DNA of 64,000 nt from Pseudomonadota bacterium. Lineage in GTDB: Bacteria; Myxococcota_A; Polyangia; Polyangiales; Polyangiaceae. Below, one piece after another: positions 1-8,859 of this stretch. The stretch spans positions 56,702-120,701 of the forward strand of contig JAEYWK010000049.1 in the NCBI GenBank assembly GCA_023431345.1. The letters run 5' to 3'. Both the position numbers and the translations under genes were made by a program. Every line of letters starts with the position of its first letter. The stretch's first letter is position 1. The notes beneath the pieces are model-generated. The model was not told the DNA's origin. It saw only the letters and a list, made by a program, of their open reading frames with translations, and did no database searches.

Positions 1-592
1 CGATGTCGCGTCGCTGCTTCCGGGGAGCGAGCGTATAATCGAAATCATCTGTGAGGGCCGCGAGGCCATAGCCGACGAGCGCCGACGGCTCGCCCGCTCT
101 GGCGGGGGTAGAGAGACGCAGCGGCGAGAGCGGCAGGGCGAGGTCCCGATCGAGGATCAGAAAAGCCAGGTCGTTCGTGCAGATGGTGCTCGACAGCGTC
201 GAGAGGATTTCTCGGCCGCGAGCCAGGGGCTCTTTGCGCGGCGCGCGTCGACCGTAGACCTCGAAGTCTGCTGCAGGCAGGTGCCGCCCTAGCTGGCCCG
301 CTCCCGGGTCCCTCTCCAAGACCTCGCCCCGCACCGAGCAGCTAAACAGACCCTCCGAGAGGTGTGAGACGCAGTGACGTGCGGTCAGCACCAGGTTGGG
401 GGCGACCAAGGTCCCACTGCACAGCACGTCGACGTCGTCGACGACCGTGCGCAGCATCACGACGCTGTCTTGATCGGGGCCGGACTCTTCGCCGTCGACT
501 ATCGGGAGCGCACGCTGCTCGAGCGGTTCAGGGCCAGACCCGCAGCCTAGCGCGAGCAGCGCGGCCGGTAGCAGCCAGCGCCCGGGTCTCAT
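1..592 (-). CDS. Trypsin-like serine protease lipoprotein, partial
   Basis: This is the first ~197 codons of an S1-family (trypsin-like) protease; the rest lies beyond the left window edge. The product begins with a lipoprotein signal (lipobox LALGC, Cys17), then a mature-enzyme-like start IVDGEE at residue 31, the His signature LTARHC (His73) and NDLAFLIL with the probable catalytic Asp141. The GDSGG serine block is not in the window, so activity cannot be judged. The ATG overlaps the stop of the upstream binding-protein gene (ATGA), so it is the last visible gene of a four-gene operon. It probably acts in the periplasm or outer membrane. The S1 assignment is strong; the substrate is unknown. 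Confidence 0.85.
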   Translation of the reverse strand, partial: MRPGRWLLPAALLALGCGSGPEPLEQRALPIVDGEESGPDQDSVVMLRTVVDDVDVLCSGTLVAPNLVLTARHCVSHLSEGLFSCSVRGEVLERDPGAGQLGRHLPAADFEVYGRRAPRKEPLARGREILSTLSSTICTNDLAFLILDRDLALPLSPLRLSTPARAGEPSALVGYGLAALTDDFDYTLAPRKQRRDI

Positions 593-2316
593 TCGAGGAA
601 TCCGGAGAAGCAGTCGAACTTGTCGCCGACGAGCTGCTGAGTCTGGGCGTCGTAGCGCAGCACGTCGGTCCTGAGCGTCACGTCGCCTCCGCTCGGCTCG
701 AAGCAGAACACGCTACCGGAGACGGCTCGCACGCCCGTTTTCGGGTCGAACGACGCGGGGCCGAGCGTGCTGTTCAGCTTGATTGTCGCGTCGGCGTCGC
801 TGAGCGCGTCGAAGACAGAGCTGATCGTCAGGGGACCGATGTTGAAGGCTTTGCCTTCGAGCAAGCGCCCGAGGCCGCGCGCGATACCTGGACCATCGAG
901 CGGCGCCTTCGCGGGGGCGGCGTACATGCCGTAGGCCAAGAAGTAGAGCGCGTCGTAGTAGTTGGCGCTGTCGAGGTAGGCCTTGGGAAATTTCGTGCGC
1001 AGCCGCGACGCGTAGGAGTTTTGCAGCGTCGTGTTCGTCGGCCCCGCGATCGAGATGCCGACGAAGCGCTGCTCCATGCCTCGCCCTGCCACCGAAATGC
1101 TGCCTTTGATTACCTGCGCCAGCCACTCGAGGTTGCCGGCGTTGTAAGGCGACAAGATCCATTGCGGCCGGAAGTCGAGCCCCTCTGGCGGCGCCACCAC
1201 CCCAAGCTCCCAACCTTCTTCCACCCGGCTCAGCAGACCTCCTTCGCGGCTGAGGATGTCGCCGGCTGCGGAGAGGATGACGTGGGGGCGAAATTCGATG
1301 ATGCTCGCCGCAACCTCGTCGAGCTCGGGCTCCTCCGGATCGATGGTGAAGCCGCGGTAGTTTCCGCCGTTTTCTGCGACTGTCTTTCCGTTCAGCTCGA
1401 GCAAGTCGGGGATGGCCGCGCCGAGCTCCGAGTCGAACGCCTCCGGCGTGGTGACGAGGGCGACCCGCAGCGCGATGCCCGGCTCGAGGCCGCGCTCGTC
1501 GCGGACGAAGGCTTCGGTCTTGAGCAGCAGGGGACGATACACCGGCGCCAGATCGGTAGGCGTGCCGAGCAGGTTCCAGATCAGGTTCTGCTCGTCTTGC
1601 TCGACGAGCGTTTGCGTCACCGTGACGGGGCTCAGGTACAAAAGCTTACGGTCGATGTACTCGTCGTACACGCGGCGCAAATCTCCCGGCCTCAGCGTCG
1701 CGATCACGGCCGGTACCTCGAGCTCGTCGGCCAGGTGCTCCATGGCCGCGTCCACGTCTTCCGTGAGGTTACTGCACAAGCTCATGACGAGCGGGCGACG
1801 CTTGCCGCCAGGGCCGTCCGGGAGACCGCCGATGTTGTTGCCGCTCAGCTCGACGAGCGCCAGCTGGTGGGCCCAAGAGATGGAGTTGTTCTGGATCGCC
1901 GCTTCATCGAACGTCGTGAAGGCGCCGAAGAAGATGGCGTTCGGATCTTTCGCGTCGCCGTACGCGAACGGGCAGACGTCGTTCAGCAGAGGGACGCAGC
2001 GATGATCCGAAGGGCGACAACGCGCGGGCGCCTCCGAGAAGCGCTGCACGCACTCGGCGTTGGTCTCGCACGGCCCATCGGGCTTGGTGCCACCGCTGCC
2101 CTGGTTACCGGCCCCAGCGTCGCCGGCGCTGGCGCCGTTGCCGGCGGCCCCAGCGTCTTCGGCGCCGCCGAAGCCGGTGACGCTACCGGCCTCCCCACCG
2201 CGGCTCGGTTTGCCGCCGCTCGCCTCCGGCAAATCCTCGAGCGGGGCGACGAACATGCAGCCGGCCGCGAGCGCCACCAACCACCCGGAGAGCCACGCGC
2301 TGCGCTGCTGGCGCAT
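589..2316 (-). CDS. Type 1 periplasmic-binding-fold lipoprotein (ABC substrate-binding-like)
   Basis: Predicted 575-residue lipoprotein. The chosen ATG at 2316 gives a clean signal with lipobox LAAGC (Cys20); the frame is open further upstream, but that part lies inside the preceding gene. A Gly/Ala/Ser-rich linker (about residues 29-85) is followed by a Cys-containing segment and a long domain resembling Leu/Ile/Val-binding-type receptors (AIFFGAF, VPAVIATLRPGD, LLYLSPVTVT and further beta-alpha units). No permease or ATPase is nearby, so a transport role is doubtful; sensing or scaffolding in the envelope is an alternative. It starts 2 nt after the TPR/PEGA gene and overlaps the protease gene by 4 nt, so co-expression is very likely. 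Confidence 0.8.
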   Translation of the reverse strand: MRQQRSAWLSGWLVALAAGCMFVAPLEDLPEASGGKPSRGGEAGSVTGFGGAEDAGAAGNGASAGDAGAGNQGSGGTKPDGPCETNAECVQRFSEAPARCRPSDHRCVPLLNDVCPFAYGDAKDPNAIFFGAFTTFDEAAIQNNSISWAHQLALVELSGNNIGGLPDGPGGKRRPLVMSLCSNLTEDVDAAMEHLADELEVPAVIATLRPGDLRRVYDEYIDRKLLYLSPVTVTQTLVEQDEQNLIWNLLGTPTDLAPVYRPLLLKTEAFVRDERGLEPGIALRVALVTTPEAFDSELGAAIPDLLELNGKTVAENGGNYRGFTIDPEEPELDEVAASIIEFRPHVILSAAGDILSREGGLLSRVEEGWELGVVAPPEGLDFRPQWILSPYNAGNLEWLAQVIKGSISVAGRGMEQRFVGISIAGPTNTTLQNSYASRLRTKFPKAYLDSANYYDALYFLAYGMYAAPAKAPLDGPGIARGLGRLLEGKAFNIGPLTISSVFDALSDADATIKLNSTLGPASFDPKTGVRAVSGSVFCFEPSGGDVTLRTDVLRYDAQTQQLVGDKFDCFSGFLE

Positions 2317-2318
2317 GC

Positions 2319-3314
2319 TCAGAACCCCCCCCCGACGCTCAGGCCCGCGACGCTCGGTCCAATCAGTGGCTGGAGCCGCGCGCTTCGCGCCCGCTCGGGG
2401 CGCGTGACGTAGAGCACGGTCGTGACGCCAGCTCCGATCGCGGTCGCAGCCCACAAGCCCAGATTCACGTAGCCCATGCGGCGCGCGACGTCGCGCTGCT
2501 CGCGCGTCGCCGAGCCTTCCTCGCGCGCGTCGTCGTACGTGCTCCGCTTCCCGAGGTAGGCCACGCCGGTGACGCCGGCTCCCGCGGCCAGCGCCAACGT
2601 GAGCCCTCCCGCGACGTACACCGGGGTGGGGACGGGCCGCGAGCCCGCGTCAGCAGGGCGCGGGCTCGTGAAGATCGCGACGGGCGGCGCGGACGCCGGT
2701 TCGGCGGCTCGAGGCTCGGGCGGCGCCGGCTCGAGCGCGGGGATGGTGAGCGTCTTTTGATCGTTTTCGGGGCCGATCTCGACGCTGCCCGTCCACGGCT
2801 TCTTGCCGGGCGCGGTCGCGACGACGGTGTGCGTGCCCGGGTCGACGGGGGTCGCCGCGCCCAAGATGGCGCGGCCGACGCTGGCCCCGTCGAGCTCGAT
2901 GGTGAGCGCGGGCTCGTCTGCCCCCTCCGCCAGCACCAGCGTGAGGCGCGAGAGCCTCGGCTCGATCTCGGCGGCGCGAGCGCGCGCGTACTCGACGCGA
3001 TCTTCGCGGCCGTCGCGCCGCGCCGCGACGAGCGCATCGGAATACTCGATCCAGGCGGTCGCCAATTTTCCCTGCTGCTCGTGGCACGACGCCAAGTTGA
3101 GCAGCGTGCCGGTGGCTGGATCCAAGCGCTGGCTCTCCGCGAGCTTGGGGCAGGCTTCGGCGTAATTGCCGGCGGCCATCAGGTCACGCGCTTGGCGGTA
3201 GAGCGCCTCGGCGACGGCGGTCTTCGTGCCGGACTGGGCGGCGGCGGGCTGGGCCGTTGCCGCCAGCGAGACCACGCAAGCGAGCGTCGTCATGGCATTC
3301 ACGATCAGCCTCAC
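2319..3314 (-). CDS. Exported TPR/PEGA-type protein with C-terminal membrane helices
   Basis: 331 residues from a GTG start at 3314. That start overlaps the upstream stop as GTGA and is preceded by a strong GGAGG at the usual distance; an in-frame ATG at 3293 is the alternative. A signal peptide ends near AAAQ (residue 27). Residues ~35-125 are TPR-like (LYRQARDLMAAGNYAEAC, LNLASCHEQQGKL). Residues ~125-190 look like a PEGA-type beta domain (VDPGTHTVVATAPGKK). A Pro/Ala-rich linker and two hydrophobic stretches (~235-255 and ~285-305) follow. This architecture is common in myxobacteria. Function unknown; the position inside the lipoprotein operon suggests an envelope-assembly or scaffold role. 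Confidence 0.8.
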   Translation of the reverse strand: MRLIVNAMTTLACVVSLAATAQPAAAQSGTKTAVAEALYRQARDLMAAGNYAEACPKLAESQRLDPATGTLLNLASCHEQQGKLATAWIEYSDALVAARRDGREDRVEYARARAAEIEPRLSRLTLVLAEGADEPALTIELDGASVGRAILGAATPVDPGTHTVVATAPGKKPWTGSVEIGPENDQKTLTIPALEPAPPEPRAAEPASAPPVAIFTSPRPADAGSRPVPTPVYVAGGLTLALAAGAGVTGVAYLGKRSTYDDAREEGSATREQRDVARRMGYVNLGLWAATAIGAGVTTVLYVTRPERARSARLQPLIGPSVAGLSVGGGF

Positions 3315-4177
3315 GGTTCACCTCCCTGACCCGCTGGGCCAATGGGCTCGGTAGGAGCACCCCCAGTATCTCCAGCGCCCTCAGCGCCACCAGCGCCACC
3401 AGCGCCACCAGCGCCACCAGCGCCTTGGCACTTGGGGTTGGAACCCGGCTGCGACGGCTCCAGGCTCTCGTTCACGACCGACTGCTCGCTGAGCCGGAGC
3501 AGGGCTGCGCGTAGCTCCGCCTCTTCGCCCGGGCTGAGGGCGGCGTGCTCGTCGACAGCCGCTACATAGATATCGATCAGGCGGCGCGCGTCGCCGGCGC
3601 TGATCTGCGGGCTCTTCCACACCAGGCCAAACTTGGTGACAGGCGTCGCGTCCGAGCATCCCCAGAGGTTGTAAGACCACGGGTTGAGCGCGTTGCGGAA
3701 GTCGCGGTACTGATCGTTGCCGCTGTCGATGACCTCGCGAATGATCCAGTACGTGTCGCAGTCGGCGTAGGCATTCTCGACATACGCGCGTCCGGCGTCA
3801 CCCACGCGCTTGGTTTGTGCGTCGAGCCTGGGGCAGAAGGAGAGCTGCTCCTCGGGCGGCTCCGCGTCGCCGCCGCCCTCGCCTCCGAGCGTGACGGGCC
3901 CCATCCCCCCCTCGCTCGTCAACGTGCCTCCTTCGCCCGCGCCGCCGCGGGGCCCGCTCGTCGATCCGCCGAGCGTGAGCATGCCGCCCGAGCCTGCGCT
4001 GGGCCTGGCGCCGGCGCCGCCTTTGCCTGCGTCGGCTGAGCTCCACTCGCCGCCAATCAAATCACCCTTGGGGGTATCGTTAGGGCCGAGCGCCTCGTCG
4101 GTCCCGCAGCAAATGAGCAGCACGGAGCTCCAAAGGGCCGCTCCGCTCACCAATACCCAAGCACGAGTCGGGTGCAT
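3311..4177 (-). CDS. Gly-rich lipoprotein of unknown function
   Basis: 288 residues. An N-terminal signal ends in LLICC, probably a lipoprotein site. Two Gly/Ala/Ser-rich stretches flank a compact central region (about residues 110-235) with Cys residues and aromatic motifs such as YWIIREVIDSGNDQYRDF; that region is not recognised. The C-terminal tail is made of GAGG units encoded by a 9-bp tandem repeat. It is the first gene of the operon that continues through the TPR/PEGA, binding-protein and protease genes; its stop overlaps the next GTG start. Likely a surface or periplasmic lipoprotein. Confidence 0.7.
   Translation of the reverse strand: MHPTRAWVLVSGAALWSSVLLICCGTDEALGPNDTPKGDLIGGEWSSADAGKGGAGARPSAGSGGMLTLGGSTSGPRGGAGEGGTLTSEGGMGPVTLGGEGGGDAEPPEEQLSFCPRLDAQTKRVGDAGRAYVENAYADCDTYWIIREVIDSGNDQYRDFRNALNPWSYNLWGCSDATPVTKFGLVWKSPQISAGDARRLIDIYVAAVDEHAALSPGEEAELRAALLRLSEQSVVNESLEPSQPGSNPKCQGAGGAGGAGGAGGAEGAGDTGGAPTEPIGPAGQGGEP
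3373..3426. repeat. 9-bp coding tandem repeat (six units)
   Basis: Six consecutive 9-bp units of the type cagcgccac (first and last slightly diverged) encode the GAG/AGG tail of the Gly-rich lipoprotein. A 9-bp period keeps frame, so slippage would change tail length without breaking the gene. Confidence 0.9.
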
Positions 4178-4413
4178 GACGACGTGGATAGTACTGACAG
4201 TGGCGGCGATCCGAAAGGCGTTCCGTGGCCGCGCGCGCTGAGCTTATGTGAACGAAATCATCACGCTTTCTCACGTCTGAGCATTTTCGCAGCGCGCACT
4301 CGGAGCTTCTGCACATTGAACCCAGACCCAGACTCATGTAGACCCTTTCGAACGCTTGGTTAGGGGCGGGGCCAGGTGTGAGTGAAATCAGCAGCACGGC
4401 AAGGAGAACCGGC

Positions 4414-5718
4414 ATGGCGAGACTTTTAGGTGTGGCGCTCCTCACTGTGATCATGGCGGGCTGTTCGAGCGCGCCCATCGATCCGAGCAGTGGGCAGGGC
4501 GCGGCGGAGACGGAGGCGGGCAGTATCAACCTGCCTCTGACCACGACCTCTGGTGAGCTGACCTATCGGCTGCGTTCGGCGACGTTCACCATCACCGGCT
4601 CTGCGCTGGGCGCCAAGCCGCGCGTCGTCAAGCCGCTCGCAGACGTGCCCGTTCACAACGAGACGCTCCCCGTCGGCTCTTACTCCATCTTGCTCGAGAA
4701 GGGCTGGGTGCTCGAGGCGAAGAAGACGGCCGATCCGAAGGCGGTGTACGCTGCCGTCACGGCCGAGCTCGTCACGCAGAATCCGATCACCTTCGTGGTC
4801 GACGGCAAGACGCCGGGCGACGCCTTCTTTGGCTTCGCCACCACCAGCGGCGACGTCGCGCTCGGTAACGGTAGCGTCGACATTCGCATCGGCGTGAAGG
4901 ACTGCTCGGCGTACGACACGTACACCTCTTCGCTCGGCGCTCTCGTCGTCGATTGTTTAGGGACCGTGGATCCGCAAGCCTTCGAGGTGTCGAAGGACGG
5001 TTACTTGGCGCCGACGTTCAGCGCGTGCTCGAACGGCGACAAAGAGCTGTACTCGTCAATCAAGCGGTTGCTTTCCGTCCAGTACCGCAGCGCGCGTTTG
5101 CCCTTCGCCAAGCAATGCTTGGGCGGTCGTTACGCGGCCTGGCAGCAGTCCTTCGCGGAGCAAGGCATCAAGTCTTGCCCCGCCTGGCGCAAGCAAGGCG
5201 TCGTCAACGAGATCAACTTCGACACCGTCGCCAAGGTCGAAGGCGGCTTGCCGAAGCTGCCGGCCGAGGACGACGGGCGTCCGTTGGCGGTGCTCGAGCT
5301 GCTCAAAGAAAACAGCCTGTACACGGCCGTTGCCCAGACGCCCGATCCCGCTTGCAAGACCGCCGGTGAATGCGCGCGCGCTTGTGCCGCGGGCTTCCCG
5401 GGCTTCGTCATCAGCGTCGAGGGCAACACCGTGCTCACCGATCCCCCCGCGTGGCTCCTGGATACGACGTACCTCGGCGCCGAGCGAGATCCGTTCCTGC
5501 GCCCTGGATACTACCACCCCATGTCGTATTATGGCGGCGTGCCCGGGGTGCAGTTCGGCGAGTATGCGCGCTTCGATCCTTGCGGCAACGGCACGTGTCC
5601 GGCGGAGGCGTGCAGCTACTTCGCAGGGCTCCACCTGAGGACGCAGCTCCAGCGTGACTGCCTGGATGATGGCGATCTCGATACTTGTGTGAGCTTCTGC
5701 GGCCCGAAGTTGCCGTGA
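4414..5718 (+). CDS. Lipoprotein of unknown function
   Basis: 434 residues. ATG 4414 is preferred over the GTG at 4378 because AAGGAGAA lies just upstream at normal spacing and the protein then begins directly with a lipoprotein signal (VIMAGC, Cys17). The mature part starts with a beta-rich domain (about residues 35-160: ELTYRLRSATFTITG, GSYSILLEKGWVLEA). A C-terminal half rich in Cys follows, including paired Cys in PACKTAGECARAC and CGNGTCPAEAC, consistent with periplasmic disulfides. No family was recognised. It is divergent from the 4177 operon and is followed by a good intrinsic terminator, so it is probably monocistronic. Confidence 0.75.
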   Translation: MARLLGVALLTVIMAGCSSAPIDPSSGQGAAETEAGSINLPLTTTSGELTYRLRSATFTITGSALGAKPRVVKPLADVPVHNETLPVGSYSILLEKGWVLEAKKTADPKAVYAAVTAELVTQNPITFVVDGKTPGDAFFGFATTSGDVALGNGSVDIRIGVKDCSAYDTYTSSLGALVVDCLGTVDPQAFEVSKDGYLAPTFSACSNGDKELYSSIKRLLSVQYRSARLPFAKQCLGGRYAAWQQSFAEQGIKSCPAWRKQGVVNEINFDTVAKVEGGLPKLPAEDDGRPLAVLELLKENSLYTAVAQTPDPACKTAGECARACAAGFPGFVISVEGNTVLTDPPAWLLDTTYLGAERDPFLRPGYYHPMSYYGGVPGVQFGEYARFDPCGNGTCPAEACSYFAGLHLRTQLQRDCLDDGDLDTCVSFCGPKLP

Positions 5719-5738
5719 CGTAGCGCGGCGACCTGGCG

Positions 5739-5767
5739 AAGGCCGCTCCCCACGGGGGCGGCCTTTT
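5739..5767 (+). terminator. Rho-independent terminator
   Basis: A GC-rich hairpin (AAGGCCG...CGGCCTT with C/G-rich inner stem and small loop) runs straight into TTTT, 20 nt after the stop of the 4414 lipoprotein gene. It may also slow transcription from the opposing FHA gene, but the T-tract favours the plus strand. Confidence 0.8.
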
Positions 5768-5775
5768 GCGCGTAG

Positions 5776-6747
5776 TCACTCCATGCGCGAGAGCCACAAC
5801 AGCCCGAGCAGGCTAGCTCCGAGCACGAGCAGGGCCAGGAGCGCGATCACCAAGTCGGCGGTGCGAAAACCACCTTCGCGCCGCTCCACCACCGGCTTGG
5901 CCTGCGGCACGCGCGCGATGGGGGCCGCGCTGCCCTCGGGCGCCACGCTCGGGGGCGAGCTGCTGACGGGCGCGCCGCTGGGGGCATCGATGGCGTCGCC
6001 GTCGCGCATCTTCTCGTCGCCGCTGGCTTCGATCTCGGCCAGCGCCTCCGCGACGGGATCTTCGTAGCCTAGCTCCGTGCCACCCAGCCTCACGAGCTTG
6101 CCGCGCGGCCAGGTCGTCTCCTTGTTGGGCTTGAGCGCCACTCCGTCGAGCTCTGCTCCGTTCTTCGAGCCCAAGTCCTTGACCCACAGCGTGGCGCCGC
6201 GCCGACCGACTTCGACGTGCCTCCGCGAGGCATCGACGTCGGTGAGCACCAAATCCAGGCCCTGACCGCGGCCGACGACGTAGCTGCGGCCGAGCTCGGT
6301 CAGCAAGAGCTCGCGGCCGGCGTCGGGGCCCTGTCGCACCTGCAGCTTGACCGCCGCCGCTTCCCCTTGCGCCGCGAGCGCCGATGAAACGAGGGAAAGC
6401 GCGATCTCGCGCGTGGCGAGCTGCGCGTCGTCGGTGACGGGCACATGCTCGATGTTGAGCTCGAGCCAAATACGTCCGACGCGCAATAGCTCGCCGCTGC
6501 GCACCAGGCGCGGCGCTTGCGGCGACAGCCGCACCGGACCCACGAAGGTGCCGTTGGTGCTGCCCTCATCGACCACCACGTAGTCGCTACCGCGCTGTCG
6601 GATCGAGGCGTGGCGGTGGCTCACGCTCGGATCCGGCAGACGGATCTCGCAGCCATCCCCGCGCCCAATCACGATACGTGGGGCGTCGAGGCTAATCTTC
6701 AGGGGAATCGGATGGTCGCCCGAACGAACGACCACGGTGAGCGCCAT
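5776..6747 (-). CDS. Double-FHA domain, C-terminally membrane-anchored protein
   Basis: 323 residues with two forkhead-associated (phosphothreonine-binding) domains. The first covers ~20-90 (GRGDGCEIRLPD, SVSHRHASI, STNGTFVG); the second covers ~150-215 (VVGRGQGLDLVL, ASRRHVEV, GSKNGAEL). Both keep the GR...S..H...NG core. A Ser/Pro-rich linker leads to a single C-terminal membrane helix (about 297-318, VIALLALLVLGASLLGLLWL), so the FHA part faces the cytoplasm. It probably reads a Ser/Thr-kinase signal; a kinase is encoded later in the window (60066), but a link is not shown. It is divergent from the PilZ gene, with 126 nt between them. Confidence 0.88.
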   Translation of the reverse strand: MALTVVVRSGDHPIPLKISLDAPRIVIGRGDGCEIRLPDPSVSHRHASIRQRGSDYVVVDEGSTNGTFVGPVRLSPQAPRLVRSGELLRVGRIWLELNIEHVPVTDDAQLATREIALSLVSSALAAQGEAAAVKLQVRQGPDAGRELLLTELGRSYVVGRGQGLDLVLTDVDASRRHVEVGRRGATLWVKDLGSKNGAELDGVALKPNKETTWPRGKLVRLGGTELGYEDPVAEALAEIEASGDEKMRDGDAIDAPSGAPVSSSPPSVAPEGSAAPIARVPQAKPVVERREGGFRTADLVIALLALLVLGASLLGLLWLSRME

Positions 6748-6873
6748 GGGGGCAACCGGGAAAGTGTTCTCGGACTGTTACCTCAATTGCCAAAACTTGG
6801 CCAAAGGGGTGCCGGCAACGTAGTCGAGGGACAAGCCTTTGGTTCCGACCCCGGAGCCGAGGCCGGAGGCAGC

Positions 6874-8757
6874 ATGACCCAAGCACAAGAACGCCGCGCA
6901 GAAGGCCAGGGGCGCATGCCCGTCGAGACGTTGGTCGAGGTAGTGGGCAACGAGCCCGGAATCCCGGCTTTCGAGGCAGAATCGGTGGACGTGAGCTCGC
7001 GCGGGATGCACCTGCGCACCGCTTACCTGCCGGACGACGGCGCGCCGCTGGTGTGCCGCTTCGAAGAGGCGGGACGCGAAATCGTCGTCGAAGGCGTGGT
7101 GGCCTGGCGCCGCGAAGGCGCGCGGGGCGGCGAATTCGGCGTGGAGTTCACCGCGCTCGACGCACGCAGCGTCGACGCCTTGCGCGAGCTGTGCGACGCC
7201 GGGGCGAAAAAGCAGACCGACGAGGGGCCGACTGCGGCGAACGAGGAACCGCCTCACGGTAACGGAACCAAGGTGCGGCTGCACATCGACGGCCTCGGTT
7301 CACCGATGAAGGCGCGCGTCCGCTCCGGTGACCCACGTCGCGTGCAAGTCGGGTCGAGCCTGGAGTTCCTGAAGGTCGGACGGCGTCTGGAGATCGAAGA
7401 TCTCGATCGCGGAGGGCGTCGCACCGCCCACATCGACTCGGTCAATGTGGCGGTGGATCCGGAGAGCCAAGTGCCGCAGCTCGTGGTGGCGCTGCGCTAC
7501 GAGGGCTTCGAAGAGTCCACGCCCGAGCCGAGCGTGGCCGACCTGAGCGGCGAGCGGCAGCCGCGCACGATGCGCATCCCCGCCGACGACGTCAGCGTGG
7601 GCAGCGCGTCACGACGAGCCGACGACCGCATCGAAGACGAGGGCGATCGCGAAGTCGAGGCGCTGCGCGGCAAGCTGGGCGTCGCGGCGACGCACGCGGG
7701 CGAGGCCGCCGTCTCCGCCGGCAAACGCATGGCGGAGATCTCCGGAGCGGCGGCGACCAATCTGTCGGGCTGGCTGCGGGCCGCGAGCGGCAAGGTGCGT
7801 GAGCTCTCGAAGCGCGAGAAAGCGCCGGCGCGGCGCACGACCGCGCCGGCGCCCACGGGACCCGTCAGCATCGAGGGCCAGCGTCTGCGCCCCCAGTCGC
7901 CGGATAAGGGTCAGGCGGCAGTATCCGCCCCGAAGACAGGCGTCGCCTCGGCGCGCGCCGCGTGGAGCAGCCTGCCGAAGAAGAAGAAGGTGATGGCCAG
8001 CGCGGGCGTGGCCGTGACGCTGGCGACGCTCGTGGCGCTCGGCAGCTATCGCGGCGCGCCGCCGCCCGGCGCTGACGCCGCGCTACCGAAGGCAGAGCCG
8101 GCGGTCGTGGGCGCTGCCACGGCCGCGCCACCGGCACCCAACGCGCTCATCGAGGCAGGCGGTATCGTCTCCGCTGACGTCCCGCTGTTCGGGGCGACGC
8201 CGATGGCGACGATGGAGCCGGCGCCGCTCGCGCCGCCGCCGAGCGGCGACGGGCCATCGCTCGAAGAGGCGGAGAAAGCGGCGGCCAAGGCTGCGGTCTC
8301 CCCACCAGCGGAGGACGAGAGCTTCCCCGATGAGGGCGCCGGCAAAGAGAAGGTCAAATCGAGCAAGAAGCCCGAAGACGTGGCGCCGTGGGGTCGCGGC
8401 AAGGTGGTGACGCCCGTCATCCACCGCCTGCGCCTCGACTCGGCCGGCGACGCGCTTCAAGGCTCGCTGCAGCCGACGGGCTTCACCGTGGTCGTGCCGA
8501 ACCGCAAGGTGATGGAGCAAGGCGCGGCCATCGCCAAGCGTGATCCGCGCATCGCGCGGGTCCGCACCGTCAACACTCCGAACGGCGCGCAAATCACCTT
8601 CCAGTTCAAAGACGGCGTGCCGGCCTACCGCGCCCGCCTGCGCCGCGACTTCATCGAGTTCTTGCTCGGAGCGCCTGAGCCCAAGAAGACGACCACCGCC
8701 TCGACCGCGAAGGACAAGGCGAAGTCGAAGCTGGCGACGGCCGCGAAGAAGCCCTGA
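6874..8757 (+). CDS. PilZ-domain protein with membrane helix and AMIN-like C-terminus
   Basis: 627 residues. The start at 6874 has GGAGG just upstream; the frame is open earlier but only antisense to the FHA gene. Residues ~16-105 resemble PilZ (VDVSSRGMHLRT, EFGVEFTAL), the c-di-GMP-binding fold. Residues ~130-215 form a second PilZ-like beta domain. A charged/Ala-rich stretch leads to one transmembrane segment (~372-392), then a Pro/Ala linker and a domain at ~512-600 (VIHRLRL, GFTVVVPNRK, AQITFQF) that resembles AMIN peptidoglycan/pilus-associated domains. A Lys/Ala-rich tail ends it. Inference: a transmembrane link between cytoplasmic c-di-GMP and an envelope machine. The AMIN call is tentative. 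Confidence 0.75.
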   Translation: MTQAQERRAEGQGRMPVETLVEVVGNEPGIPAFEAESVDVSSRGMHLRTAYLPDDGAPLVCRFEEAGREIVVEGVVAWRREGARGGEFGVEFTALDARSVDALRELCDAGAKKQTDEGPTAANEEPPHGNGTKVRLHIDGLGSPMKARVRSGDPRRVQVGSSLEFLKVGRRLEIEDLDRGGRRTAHIDSVNVAVDPESQVPQLVVALRYEGFEESTPEPSVADLSGERQPRTMRIPADDVSVGSASRRADDRIEDEGDREVEALRGKLGVAATHAGEAAVSAGKRMAEISGAAATNLSGWLRAASGKVRELSKREKAPARRTTAPAPTGPVSIEGQRLRPQSPDKGQAAVSAPKTGVASARAAWSSLPKKKKVMASAGVAVTLATLVALGSYRGAPPPGADAALPKAEPAVVGAATAAPPAPNALIEAGGIVSADVPLFGATPMATMEPAPLAPPPSGDGPSLEEAEKAAAKAAVSPPAEDESFPDEGAGKEKVKSSKKPEDVAPWGRGKVVTPVIHRLRLDSAGDALQGSLQPTGFTVVVPNRKVMEQGAAIAKRDPRIARVRTVNTPNGAQITFQFKDGVPAYRARLRRDFIEFLLGAPEPKKTTTASTAKDKAKSKLATAAKKP

Positions 8758-8828
8758 GCCGGCCGCCTGCGGCGTTCACGGCCTCCGCGTAGGAGTGCCG
8801 GCGCGCGGGCCATGGGCCTCGCCGAGGT

Positions 8829-8859
8829 CGAGCCGTGAGCGGTGCGGGCTCACGGCTCG
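8829..8859. terminator. Hairpin between convergent genes, no T-tract
   Basis: A perfect 12-bp inverted repeat (CGAGCCGTGAGC / GCTCACGGCTCG, 7-nt loop) lies in the short gap between the converging PilZ and DUF2079 genes and includes the DUF2079 stop codon. No U-run follows, so it may protect 3' ends or assist termination rather than act as a classical terminator. Confidence 0.5.

Noticed and set aside
364..2412. A 682-codon open frame on the plus strand
   Set aside because: It is antisense to the binding-protein gene, has low-complexity Arg-rich composition and no recognisable family; a high-GC shadow.
3373..3426. CRISPR-like array
   Set aside because: The units are 9 bp without spacers and lie inside a coding region.
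6517..6873. A 119-codon in-frame extension of the PilZ gene
   Set aside because: Lies mostly antisense to the FHA gene, and the true start at 6874 has a good ribosome site.
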